From positions 1 to 64,000 of the forward strand of contig CAZOEO010000007.1 of the NCBI GenBank assembly GCA_964578885.1: DNA of 64,000 nt. Reading direction: 5' to 3'. The stretch comes from CAZRHR01 sp964578885 (lineage in GTDB: Bacteria; Bacteroidota; Bacteroidia; CAIKAF01). The notes under the pieces were generated by a model, which was not told the DNA's origin, did not search any database, and saw nothing but the letters and a program-made list of their open reading frames with translations. Positions within the stretch are counted from its first letter, which is position 1, and the number at the start of each line of letters is the position of its first letter. Positions 42,988 through 50,895 of the stretch are shown here, in pieces. The translations under genes and the position numbers were made by a program.

Positions 42988-45180
42988 ATGACCCAAATAA
43001 ATAAGCCAGGCTTTTTATTATATGCCCTTTTGGCATGCGTCTTACTCGTGTCCGCAACCATATTCACAAACCAAACTTTCAATGAATTACAATTTTTATC
43101 GCTACCTGTTCTGCTTTTTATTTTGGGGATCATTACATTGTGCGCCAGTGTATTCATACTGATTAATAATCCCTCAAAAAAACAGAGTCAAGAGAAAGTG
43201 ACGAAAGAGTATCAAAAACTTTTTCAAGCCTTTTCGCAACCCGTATTACTTATAAGCAGAGACCGTCACCAAGTGGTGGCGTTGAACCAATTGGCCAGGC
43301 ATTGGTTAGGTCTGATTTCAGAAAAAGAGCACAATCTGCACTTTTCACAACTTCAGATTGGTGATTTAAAATCGGAATCTCTAAATATTCAGCGTTCCCC
43401 AAAAGGCCTTCAGCATCTCACTAAACAAGTATTTCCCCTCCATATAAATGGTCAGGACATGTTGCTTGTAGTGTTGGACACGCAGTCGATTCAAAAAAAG
43501 CAAAAACCCGCCATTTCGCTCCCAATCAAAGGATTGCCCATTGAACAAACCATGTGGGTAAGCCTGCACTTTACAGGAGAAATCACCGGAATATCTGAGC
43601 GATTTGCAGAACTTATCCGAAGTCCGTTTCCCACCTCTTTTCTGGAGCTGCTTCGGCCCGGCGAAAAGAAAAAATTCACAGAAGCCATTCAGCAATTTAT
43701 TCTCGGCAAACCTTTGGACTACAACTTAACCACAAGAATCCAAGGAAAAAAGGACATGTTGGATATCGTCTGGGATCTTCAATGGTCCGGCGAAGAAGGC
43801 ACGCCCACGCTCACCATGATTGGTATAGACCTTACTCAAATGCTAACCCGCTGGCGTAATGAAAAAAAACATTGGGAACAGCATGAAGTCTTTTGGTCTA
43901 AAGTACCAATGAATGGCTGGTCAGTAGATTTCCATTCATTTCGCATGTTATACGCCACTGTGGGCACCCAAAAGCTTTTCGGAATGAGCACGCAGGAGTT
44001 TCAGTCCGATCCAAACAGCTGGCTCAATTTAGTACTGCCGGAAGACCGCACCAAAGTGTATGATACCTTGCGTACATTGGAACGCAACAACGAATCACAT
44101 TATTTTTACCGCATCCTCACTCCAGACGGGCAGCAAAAAACCATTGAAAGCCATCAATTCATCGAAAGAAGTGAAGATGGCAAACCCATCAGAATCCACG
44201 GAATCAGCTTTGAAGCACCACTTCATGAGCAGGAAAGAGCCCTGCAGTTCGACTACCTGGATGCCATCCACTTACCACTAATGGTCGTTGGGAAATCCGG
44301 AAAAATCCTATACGTCAACAAGGAAATCAGCCAACAATTCCAACTTCCGAAATCCGAGCTCATTGACCATCAGGTCACCCAGTTTATGCCCATAGAACAA
44401 TGGCAAAAAATTGAGAACGAATTACAATCGCAATCCACCAAATCTATATTGAAAGAAATTCGCTGGACTGGCCTTAAAGGTCCTGCTGAAACAGAAATTC
44501 ACGCCTTTCAGCATGGCATGCTTTTCCGATTAAACAAGGGAGATGCACGCCTGCATCGCCATCAACCAGAAAAAGCAGCCTTGCAAATGTTCCGGCGCAT
44601 AATTTCTTATTCCCCTGATCTTATTTGGTCCATCAACCTAAACCTGGAAATTCAAGTGGCCAATCAACCTTTCCTTGAAGCCACACAAATGAGCCACGAC
44701 ACCGTGCATGAAGGCTGGTATCTGCATGGTCTTGTGCACGATCACCTCGCCATGAACTGGTGGCTTGAAAAACTCAACCAAGTATTCGAAGGAGCCATCA
44801 TCAGAGAAGAATTTGACCTAAAAACCATGGGTTGGAAAGGAGACGTCGCGGAATTCCTCATTTTTCCCATCCATGATGCCGACCAACGCATCTCCGGCGC
44901 AGGATGCATCGCACGGAATATCAGTCACTTCAAACATTTAGAAAGTAATTTAAGAGACCGAAACCAAGCCCTTGAAAACCTTATTTATCACACCTCACAC
45001 CACCTGCGCGCGCCATTAGCAAACGCCATGGGCCTCATTCATCTTTTAAAAGATAGCGAAAAAAGCGGCGAGGAAGAACAACAGGCCAAAGAAAAACTCA
45101 ACGAAACCCTACTGAAATTAGACCAAATCATCCGCTTATCTATTCAGCAAACCAGAAATATCCTCACAAATAAAAATTAA
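42988..45180 (+). CDS. Membrane PAS sensor ending at a histidine phosphoacceptor helix, no ATPase domain
   Basis: A 730-residue signalling protein. Two membrane helices come first (LLYALLACVLLVSATIF and LPVLLFILGIITLCASVFIL). Several PAS-like modules follow (~75-170, 200-290, 310-410, 420-510, 540-650), including PEDRTKVYDTL and YFYRILTPDGQQKTIES. The C-terminus is a typical histidine-kinase dimerisation helix pair with the H-box YHTSHHLRAPLANAMGL, ending LSIQQTRNILTNKN. No HATPase domain (N, G1, G2 boxes) follows in any frame before the repeat region. It may be a phosphate acceptor or dimerising decoy for another kinase, or a truncated kinase. A near-consensus -7 box (TATATTTA) lies 23 bases upstream. 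Confidence 0.85.
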   Translation: MTQINKPGFLLYALLACVLLVSATIFTNQTFNELQFLSLPVLLFILGIITLCASVFILINNPSKKQSQEKVTKEYQKLFQAFSQPVLLISRDRHQVVALNQLARHWLGLISEKEHNLHFSQLQIGDLKSESLNIQRSPKGLQHLTKQVFPLHINGQDMLLVVLDTQSIQKKQKPAISLPIKGLPIEQTMWVSLHFTGEITGISERFAELIRSPFPTSFLELLRPGEKKKFTEAIQQFILGKPLDYNLTTRIQGKKDMLDIVWDLQWSGEEGTPTLTMIGIDLTQMLTRWRNEKKHWEQHEVFWSKVPMNGWSVDFHSFRMLYATVGTQKLFGMSTQEFQSDPNSWLNLVLPEDRTKVYDTLRTLERNNESHYFYRILTPDGQQKTIESHQFIERSEDGKPIRIHGISFEAPLHEQERALQFDYLDAIHLPLMVVGKSGKILYVNKEISQQFQLPKSELIDHQVTQFMPIEQWQKIENELQSQSTKSILKEIRWTGLKGPAETEIHAFQHGMLFRLNKGDARLHRHQPEKAALQMFRRIISYSPDLIWSINLNLEIQVANQPFLEATQMSHDTVHEGWYLHGLVHDHLAMNWWLEKLNQVFEGAIIREEFDLKTMGWKGDVAEFLIFPIHDADQRISGAGCIARNISHFKHLESNLRDRNQALENLIYHTSHHLRAPLANAMGLIHLLKDSEKSGEEEQQAKEKLNETLLKLDQIIRLSIQQTRNILTNKN

Positions 45181-45473
45181 GGATATCATGCACTCATTTT
45201 TTGTCGGGCGCATGCCGCAAACATGATCCTTCAAGTATTTCATTTTTCGGGCGGCACCGGGTGCTTTGCTATAAGTCCTCCGGGGCAACATATTCCTTTT
45301 TCCGAATGGATTACCGGCCCCGTGCGGGCTTTCCGCGTCGCCCCCTTGCGCAGTCACCCGGCAGGAAAAAATACCGAATCCTATGGGCCGCTTTCTATCT
45401 TCGGTAGAGGAAGACATCTGGCCAACGAAATCCATTCCGGGCTTGGGCTAGAACGCGGTGACTACGTAACCGT
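45181..45473. other. Intergenic stretch of unassigned character
   Basis: Nearly 300 bases follow the PAS gene. Frames are open on both strands across parts of it, but none has a recognisable family, and the plus-strand one runs into the scaffold gap. The composition is richer in G+C than typical spacers here, with CGGGCGGCACCGGGTGC and a CCCCGTGCGGGC hairpin-like segment. It could be a decayed element or a repeat with copies elsewhere in the genome. Confidence 0.4.
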
Positions 45474-45671
45474 TTTTAATCGTTTATATCCGTTTAATAA
45501 CCGAATAATTGCCATCNNNNNNNNNNNNNNNNNNNNNNNNNNNNNNNNNNNNNNNNNNNNNNNNNNNNNNNNNNNNNNNNNNNNNNNNNNNNNNNNNNNN
45601 NNNNNNNNNNNNNNNNGGAGGTCGTAACTTGTCCACGGGGAGGGGTGGGTTTTAACCCCGAACTTCCGACC
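45474..45671 (+). repeat. Interspersed repeat, copy C, interrupted by the scaffold gap
   Basis: The left 43 bases (45474-45516) match bases 1-43 of copy D and the right 55 bases (45617-45671) match bases 44-98 of copy D, with only two differences near the junction. The unit includes ATCCGTTTAATAACCG, GGAGGTCGTAACTTGTCC, a G-rich tract, GGGTTTTAACCCC and CTTCCGACC. GGTCG and CGACC can pair around an inner CGGGG/CCCCG stem. Confidence 0.85.
45517..45616. other. Scaffold gap of exactly 100 Ns
   Basis: A placeholder gap. Because the flanks join in register as one repeat copy, the missing sequence is either nothing or a whole number of repeat periods. Any protein drawn across it is an artefact. 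Confidence 0.98.
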
Positions 45672-45743
45672 CGAAAGGCACTTTTTTACAAAATCAGTAT
45701 TCGCGGAATTAATAAAATGCGATTCAACGTTGCGCCTTATCCA

Positions 45744-45841
45744 TTTTAATCGTTTATATCCGTTTAATAACCGAATAATTGCTGTCGGAGGTCGTAACTT
45801 GTCCACGGGGAGGGGTGGGTTTTAACCCCGAACTTCCGACC
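45744..45841 (+). repeat. Interspersed repeat, copy D (intact 98-base unit)
   Basis: The best complete copy. From CTTCCGACC of copy C to its start there are 72 bases of unrelated spacer. Its 3' end stops 20 bases short of the DUF2256 stop codon. Confidence 0.88.
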
Positions 45842-45860
45842 GAGCGGTTTTCCAAAAACT

Positions 45861-46007
45861 TTAATCCTTTTTTGATTTATTCTGCCGGCATCTGTCGCTG
45901 CAATACTTCACCTGATCCCAATCCTTCGCCCACTTTTTTCGCCATGCAAATGGACGTCCGCACGACACGCAAACTTTCTCAGGTAAAAACAACTTTTCAT
46001 GCGCCAT
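45861..46007 (-). CDS. DUF2256 zinc-ribbon-like small protein
   Basis: A 48-residue protein of the DUF2256 family. It contains two Cys pairs, VCVSCGRPFAWRKKW and KYCSDRCR, with the conserved aromatic/basic stretch between them; a small zinc ribbon is likely. I start it at 46007 (MAHEKLFLPEK), which overlaps the cryptochrome stop by 11 bases. The frame opens upstream to 46055 inside that gene. DUF2256 genes are regularly found next to this type of cryptochrome/photolyase, as here, but the role is not established. Confidence 0.88.
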   Translation of the reverse strand: MAHEKLFLPEKVCVSCGRPFAWRKKWAKDWDQVKYCSDRCRQNKSKKD

Positions 46008-47472
46008 GATTCTTTTTCCTTTGTTCCTGAAACTGACGCATTGGAGACGTGACATGATCGCGCAAAATGCGTTTCGATTCCTGTTTTCCCATGGCCGAAC
46101 GATGCGCCTGCATCAATCTATCCATGGCCTGGCGACCGGTGATGCGGGTATCTACCACCCGATGCGGGTAAGTTGTGCCTAACTCAAAACCATACATCCA
46201 TTGTTCCATCGGAGATAAATCCCAGGGCGTTTGGATCAGATTCGGTGGCAAAGCCGTCAATTCAGGTACCCAGGCACGCACAAAATCTCCATCCGCATCG
46301 TGGGTCAATCCTTGCTTTACAGGATTATATACCCGAATCACATGAATTCCTGTATTTCCTGCCTGCATGTGAAATTGTGGATAATGGATACCAGGCTCAA
46401 AATCAAGAAACTGGGCACCCAAATACTGGGCACCTAATCGCCAGTCTAAAAATAAATGATGGGTTAAAAAACTCACCACCATGGCGCGCATTCTGAAATT
46501 CAAATATCCTGTCGCACGAACACAACGCATACAAGCATCTACCAACGGATAACCAGTCGTACCGGTTTGCCAGCGCTCAAACCAATCATCCCGATTAATC
46601 GGCCTCAACTGGTTCGTAGCCCGGTTAAAAGCCCGAAACTCCATGTCGCATTCGGCTTCGAACTTCTGGATAAAATGACAATGCCATTGGAGCCGTGAAC
46701 CAAAGGAAGTAAACCCTCTGGATTTTTTTTGCCCGCGTGCCGCCATCAAAGCAAGCCAAACCTCCCGCATGCTTAAGACGCCAAATGCCAAATATGGGGA
46801 AAGCCGGCTACAATTTTCTCTGCTGGCCAATGGCTTACTAATAGATACATTGTAAAACGAATGGTGATAGGTCAAAAATGCTTCTAACCGCTTTAATCCC
46901 TGGCTTCGCCCTCCTTTTTGAAAGTCAGGATGCGGAATTTCTTGATTTTTCTTGTAAAATAATTGGGGAAATCGAAAGGCCGAAATTGGTAATTTCTCCC
47001 AAATAACGGGTAAAACGGTACGCGTCATTTCTGTTTGCCACCTCTGGCGCCAGGCCAAACCAGTGGCAGAACCACGGACTACGCCTTGTTGGGTCACTTC
47101 ATACCAGTCCAAGCCACGCGCACGCATCCATTTTTTAATCCGAAGATCTCGCTGAAAAGTAAGGTCTACGCCCGTTTCTTCATAACTATAAAGGGTAAAA
47201 CGCCCCAGTTGCAATGCCAATGTTTCCAACACGTCCTCCATTTCGGCCTCCAATACATGAAGTGCGTGACCTTGACTTCGCAATTCAGCGGACATTTCAA
47301 GCAGACTTTCTTCAATAAAACGCCGATGTCGAACGTCATAATGAGGATCCTTCCAAACAGAAGGTTCAAACACGTACAGCCAAATCACCGGCAAACCTGC
47401 ATCCATGGCCTCTTGAATAGGGCCATGATCTGAAAGTCGCAGGTCACGTTTGAACCAAATTACGGAGTTCAT
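45997..47472 (-). CDS. Cryptochrome/deoxyribodipyrimidine photolyase family protein
   Basis: A 491-residue flavoprotein. The N-terminal antenna domain begins SVIWFKRDLRLSDHGP. The FAD-binding domain has SRLSPYLAFGVLSMREVW, GYPLVDACMRCVRATGYLNF with RMRAMVVSFL, and HYPQFHMQAGNTGIHVIRVY leading to NPVKQ. In this subfamily the canonical CPD-photolyase NWQW-type stretch is replaced by PQFHMQAG. Whether it repairs DNA or senses light cannot be told. It is coupled on both sides: ATGA overlap with the flavin reductase and 11-base overlap with DUF2256. Confidence 0.92.
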   Translation of the reverse strand: MNSVIWFKRDLRLSDHGPIQEAMDAGLPVIWLYVFEPSVWKDPHYDVRHRRFIEESLLEMSAELRSQGHALHVLEAEMEDVLETLALQLGRFTLYSYEETGVDLTFQRDLRIKKWMRARGLDWYEVTQQGVVRGSATGLAWRQRWQTEMTRTVLPVIWEKLPISAFRFPQLFYKKNQEIPHPDFQKGGRSQGLKRLEAFLTYHHSFYNVSISKPLASRENCSRLSPYLAFGVLSMREVWLALMAARGQKKSRGFTSFGSRLQWHCHFIQKFEAECDMEFRAFNRATNQLRPINRDDWFERWQTGTTGYPLVDACMRCVRATGYLNFRMRAMVVSFLTHHLFLDWRLGAQYLGAQFLDFEPGIHYPQFHMQAGNTGIHVIRVYNPVKQGLTHDADGDFVRAWVPELTALPPNLIQTPWDLSPMEQWMYGFELGTTYPHRVVDTRITGRQAMDRLMQAHRSAMGKQESKRILRDHVTSPMRQFQEQRKKNHGA

Positions 47473-48125
47473 CGGTCAGATTCAGCCTCTTTAAACCATT
47501 CCAATGGAGAAAGAGGGCGATCGGTTTTAGCGTAGCGAAATCGTGCGGCCGGCATCACTTGCAAATAGGCATCCAATCCCAGACAGGCAATGGCATCTGC
47601 TGCCACCATGTCTACCAAACCATCTGCCGCTACTAATCCCTCCTGAATCCGAACTTCTTCTATGGCCAAAACCTGAAGTTGGGTCTGATTCCATTGCAGC
47701 GTAAGGGTTTCTACTGGCTTGCACAACAATTGCACGGGCGAGTCTTTTATGACCGCCGATTGTTTCCAGTTTTCCATGGCCAGACCAGACACCTTGGCTT
47801 CATCGGTATCCATATCCCAGGGCGCAGAAAGGTGGTGGGCGCCGCCCAAAATCGCACGATGAACCAAACTAAGGGCACACTGTTCCTCCCGATGCAAATT
47901 ATCCCAACTATGCCGGGCAACAGTAAGTGGCCGAAATAAAATTCCGATGGCCGGAGGTTGAGCTCCCACATGAATCACATTGGAAAAAAGTCCAAAATTG
48001 GGCCTTCCATTCTCATGCCGGGTGCCCATCAGCCAACAAGGCTTGGGACCACTCAGCGTATTAAAAAAGTTTCGACGAAAAACATCGTCAAAACCTTGAA
48101 AGTCTTCCTTTAAATAGGTTTTCAT
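47469..48125 (-). CDS. Flavin reductase-like FMN-binding protein
   Basis: A 218-residue protein of the flavin reductase/NimA-like split-barrel family. Recognisable segments are TLSGPKPCWLMGTRHENGRP, NFGLFSNVIHVGAQPPAIGI, LFRPLTVARHSWDNLH and SAPWDMDTDEAKVSGL. I start at ATG 48125, seven bases after the SDR gene ends; the open frame extends to 48245 within that gene. It probably supplies reduced flavin or binds FMN. Its place directly before the cryptochrome gene suggests service to a flavin-dependent process, which is inference. Confidence 0.87.
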   Translation of the reverse strand: MKTYLKEDFQGFDDVFRRNFFNTLSGPKPCWLMGTRHENGRPNFGLFSNVIHVGAQPPAIGILFRPLTVARHSWDNLHREEQCALSLVHRAILGGAHHLSAPWDMDTDEAKVSGLAMENWKQSAVIKDSPVQLLCKPVETLTLQWNQTQLQVLAIEEVRIQEGLVAADGLVDMVAADAIACLGLDAYLQVMPAARFRYAKTDRPLSPLEWFKEAESDR

Positions 48126-48132
48126 AAATGGA

Positions 48133-48825
48133 TTACATCTTAAGGGCCGAAAGTCCGTTGTCGGGATGGAAAATTTGTCCGGTGAAACCTGCTGCGTCTT
48201 CACTGATGAGAAACTGTGCCAACTTGGCCAGTTCTCCAGGACCACTGATTCTCTGAAGCGGATGTCTTGCCCCGGCGGCTTTCACTTTTTCCTCATCACG
48301 AAGTAAACGTTCGGCCAGCGGTGTGGCGGTTAAACTGGGCGCAATGGCATTCACACGAATTTTGGGGGACCATTCTGCCGCCAATGAACGAACCAAACCT
48401 TCTACTGCGCCTTTGGCGGCTGCAATAGAAGTATGAAATGGCATTCCGGTTTGTACGGCTACTGTACTAAACAGCACCACCGACGCATGAGTCGACTGTT
48501 TCAAAGCCACTTCGGCCTGTTGCAACACTTTTACAGCGCCTAAAAAATTCACCTGCCAATCATCCTCAAAATCAGACACTTTTAATCCTCTAAATGGTTT
48601 CAGCAAAATGGTACCTGGGGCATAAATGACCGCATCCAGGGCTCCGGAAATTTCGGGTAATGGGTTGTTGCTGCGAAAATCGACTTCCTCCCATGTCACA
48701 TGGGAAAGGGATTCCAGGCCTTTGGACGTTCTGCTCCAAACAAGAACATCGTGGTCTGTCAAATTTTCTGCGATCGCACGGCCGATTCCGCTACTCCCTC
48801 CGGCAATGATTACTTTTTTGCGCAT
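48133..48825 (-). CDS. SDR-fold protein lacking the catalytic tyrosine
   Basis: A 230-residue short-chain dehydrogenase/reductase fold protein. The nucleotide loop is IAGGSSGIGRAIAENL. The strand-4 motif reads VIYAPGT instead of the usual NNAG. At the active site, YxxxK reads IAAAK (MPFHTSIAAAKGAVEGL), so Lys is kept and Tyr is replaced by Ile; a His lies three residues earlier. The upstream Ser is present (VLFSTVAV). It may use another acid or be non-catalytic. It leads the four-gene operon with the flavin reductase, cryptochrome and DUF2256 genes. Confidence 0.88.
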   Translation of the reverse strand: MRKKVIIAGGSSGIGRAIAENLTDHDVLVWSRTSKGLESLSHVTWEEVDFRSNNPLPEISGALDAVIYAPGTILLKPFRGLKVSDFEDDWQVNFLGAVKVLQQAEVALKQSTHASVVLFSTVAVQTGMPFHTSIAAAKGAVEGLVRSLAAEWSPKIRVNAIAPSLTATPLAERLLRDEEKVKAAGARHPLQRISGPGELAKLAQFLISEDAAGFTGQIFHPDNGLSALKM

Positions 48826-48878
48826 GGCTGCTTCTTTGGAAAGCTAAACAAAAACTTACAGCCAATGTTTTGGTATGT

Positions 48879-50345
48879 ATGCAAACCAATACGCCTGACT
48901 GGATTGTCCTTGGGGCCGGTATGGCCGGATTGGCAGCCGCCTGTATGCTGGTGGCCCGCGGTGAAAAAGTGGTGATTCTGGAACGGAATTGGATTCCGGG
49001 CGGTTGCGCTACCACCTATCCCAGGAAGCACATTTGGTTCGAATCCGGTGCCACCACCCTGGTGGGATTGGAACATCCGCTTCCGTTGGGTTTTCTGGCC
49101 AAAGAAACAGGCATTCAGTTTCAAGCCAAAACCCTGAAAATCCCGATGCAAATCCACCTTAAAAATGGGGCAACACTCACTCGCTTTCAGGAAATGAATC
49201 GGTGGATTCCGGAAGTAGAAAGAGTCTTTGGCAGGCAGGGAAATCAAAAAGCATTTTGGACCCAAAGTTGGCGCATCGCGGAAAAGGTGTGGCGTGCTTC
49301 TTCTCGATATCTCCATTTCCCTCCCGCCAAACTGGGAGATTGGCTGGCGCTTGCTGCCGCTTTCCATCCGGGTGATTTATCATTAATTCCCAAAGCCTTT
49401 ATTTCGACAGCCGATTTTATTCAGCGGTTTGGCTTGGATTCCATTCCTGAATTCATGGCCTTTGCCAATGAACAACTGCTGATTACCGCCCAAAATCATG
49501 CACACGATACCAATCTGCTTTTTGGCGCCACGGCCCTCACCTACCCCATGGTCCCAAATTATTACGTAAATGGTGGAATGCACGGCGTGTCAGATGCCAT
49601 GGTACAGTATTTTCAAGCAAAAGGCGGCCAAATTCATCTTAGAACGGCGGCAGAAAAACTGGAAAAAATCAAAGGACAATGGCAAGTGCACAGTGCTCAT
49701 CAAACGTTCCTATCCAAAGGCGTCATTTCGGCCATCCCGATAAATAATTTGGAAAAAATGCTCCCGGAGGCATCTTCCTTCACAGATTTTCGGAGCGAAA
49801 AGGAATTATTTAGTGCCTTTCAACTCAGTTTTGTGTTCACGCCACCAAAAGATTTCCCATCCTTGCATCACCAGATTCATCTGGAAAAACCGCTTTTGGG
49901 AACGGATTCTGCAAGTATATTTTTGTCGTTGAGCGATCCGGACGACACGCTCAGATGCCCTCCCGGCCAAAGAGTCGCCTCTGTTTCCACACATATTTCC
50001 CAGCCTCAAGAAGCATTATCCGTGGACAAAACGGCCATTTCCCACGCCATTTTCGAGGTCTTGATGAAACATGGATTTTTAAATGAAATCCCTGAATTCT
50101 GGCATGCTTCCACCCAAAAATCCTGGGAAAAATGGACGGGTCGTGCCTCCGGATTTGTGGGCGGATATCCACAACGAATGGCCATTCCTCCCTGGAAAAT
50201 GAACAGTGCGCAAGGTCCGATGTCCGGCATTTGGCTTGCAGGAGACTCCGTGTATCCCGGCCAAGGTATTCCGGGAGCCGTTTTAAGCGGAATCATTGCG
50301 GCCAAACGTGCCATGGCGGCCAAAGCTTTCCCACTGCTCTTTTGA
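48879..50345 (+). CDS. FAD-dependent oxidoreductase, phytoene desaturase/CrtISO-like
   Basis: A 488-residue flavoprotein of the CrtI/carotene isomerase-like amine-oxidase fold. The FAD loop is VLGAGMAGLAAACMLVARGE followed by an ILERNWIPGGCAT motif. Mid-chain YVNGGMHGVSDAMVQYF matches the substrate-domain entry of carotenoid desaturases. The C-terminal FAD segment is GIWLAGDSVYPGQGIPGAVLSG. I prefer ATG 48879 over a TTG three codons earlier. It diverges from the SDR-cryptochrome operon with only 53 bases between, hinting at shared regulation. The substrate (carotenoid or other polyene) is not proven. Confidence 0.87.
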   Translation: MQTNTPDWIVLGAGMAGLAAACMLVARGEKVVILERNWIPGGCATTYPRKHIWFESGATTLVGLEHPLPLGFLAKETGIQFQAKTLKIPMQIHLKNGATLTRFQEMNRWIPEVERVFGRQGNQKAFWTQSWRIAEKVWRASSRYLHFPPAKLGDWLALAAAFHPGDLSLIPKAFISTADFIQRFGLDSIPEFMAFANEQLLITAQNHAHDTNLLFGATALTYPMVPNYYVNGGMHGVSDAMVQYFQAKGGQIHLRTAAEKLEKIKGQWQVHSAHQTFLSKGVISAIPINNLEKMLPEASSFTDFRSEKELFSAFQLSFVFTPPKDFPSLHHQIHLEKPLLGTDSASIFLSLSDPDDTLRCPPGQRVASVSTHISQPQEALSVDKTAISHAIFEVLMKHGFLNEIPEFWHASTQKSWEKWTGRASGFVGGYPQRMAIPPWKMNSAQGPMSGIWLAGDSVYPGQGIPGAVLSGIIAAKRAMAAKAFPLLF

Positions 50346-50413
50346 AAGTTAGGAATCTCACTTCATCATATTCCTTCAAAAACGTGGCTATTTCCATAGT
50401 TTATTCCTAACTT
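50346..50413. repeat. Inverted repeat between the CrtI-like gene and the small secreted protein gene
   Basis: AAGTTAGGAAT (50346-50356) and ATTCCTAACTT (50403-50413) are perfect 11-base complements around a 46-base loop. They begin right after the upstream stop codon. The T-run typical of terminators is lacking. It may fold in RNA or be a remnant of a small insertion. Confidence 0.55.
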
Positions 50414-50439
50414 CACAAAATACAAATCATCCAAAACCT

Positions 50440-50817
50440 ATGAAAACATTAGCCTTTTTCATGACCATTATGCTCATGCACACCACGAGCATGTTCGGAC
50501 AATCTACACCGGAAATCTGTTCGTCACTTTGCGACAAAAGATGGAGACCAGATTATTTAGTGGCCCAATCCGGAACTGACAAACTTAAACATGCCAAGGA
50601 CGATTACCTGCTCTTTAATCCGGACCAAACTGCCATTTATTTTGAAGGGGGCCATACCCTTACAGCCAACTGGATATACGATGACGTCATCAAAACCTTA
50701 ACTTTAAATTTTAAAGGAATTGAAAGGTTCGAAGAATTCGTCCTGTATACCGTAGACAAAAAACATCTGGTACTCATTGATCTCAAACAAAAAAAGAGAT
50801 GGCACTATAGCCACTAA
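50440..50817 (+). CDS. Small secreted protein, unknown function
   Basis: A 125-residue exported protein. Signal peptide MKTLAFFMTIMLMHTTSMFG, cleavage near FGQ. The mature part is about 105 residues, beginning with two nearby cysteines (ICSSLCDKRW) and continuing with beta-strand-like segments: DDYLLFNPDQTAIYFEGG, WIYDDVIKTLTLNFKG, EFVLYTVDKKHLVLIDL. The layout resembles small lipocalin-like proteins of Bacteroidota that lack a known role. It sits alone, 94 bases after the CrtI-like gene. Confidence 0.72.
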   Translation: MKTLAFFMTIMLMHTTSMFGQSTPEICSSLCDKRWRPDYLVAQSGTDKLKHAKDDYLLFNPDQTAIYFEGGHTLTANWIYDDVIKTLTLNFKGIERFEEFVLYTVDKKHLVLIDLKQKKRWHYSH

Positions 50818-50895
50818 ATATCTTCTTTTCTTCTTCTTTTCGGCCTGAGATTTGTACCTTCCACGTCATTCGTGGATGTGTAAATTCCTTGTGGC

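Noticed and set aside
45136..45435. Minus-strand 99-codon frame overlapping the end of the PAS gene
   Set aside because: Composition is atypical, no family is recognised, and it overlaps a convincing gene.
45223..45627. Plus-strand frame running through the Ns
   Set aside because: It is held open by the unknown bases and has no start signal or homology; same for the minus-strand frame 45462-45806.
48810..49367. Minus-strand open frame of 185 codons opposite the CrtI-like gene
   Set aside because: The plus-strand gene has an intact FAD motif across the same bases; the antisense translation has no recognisable feature.
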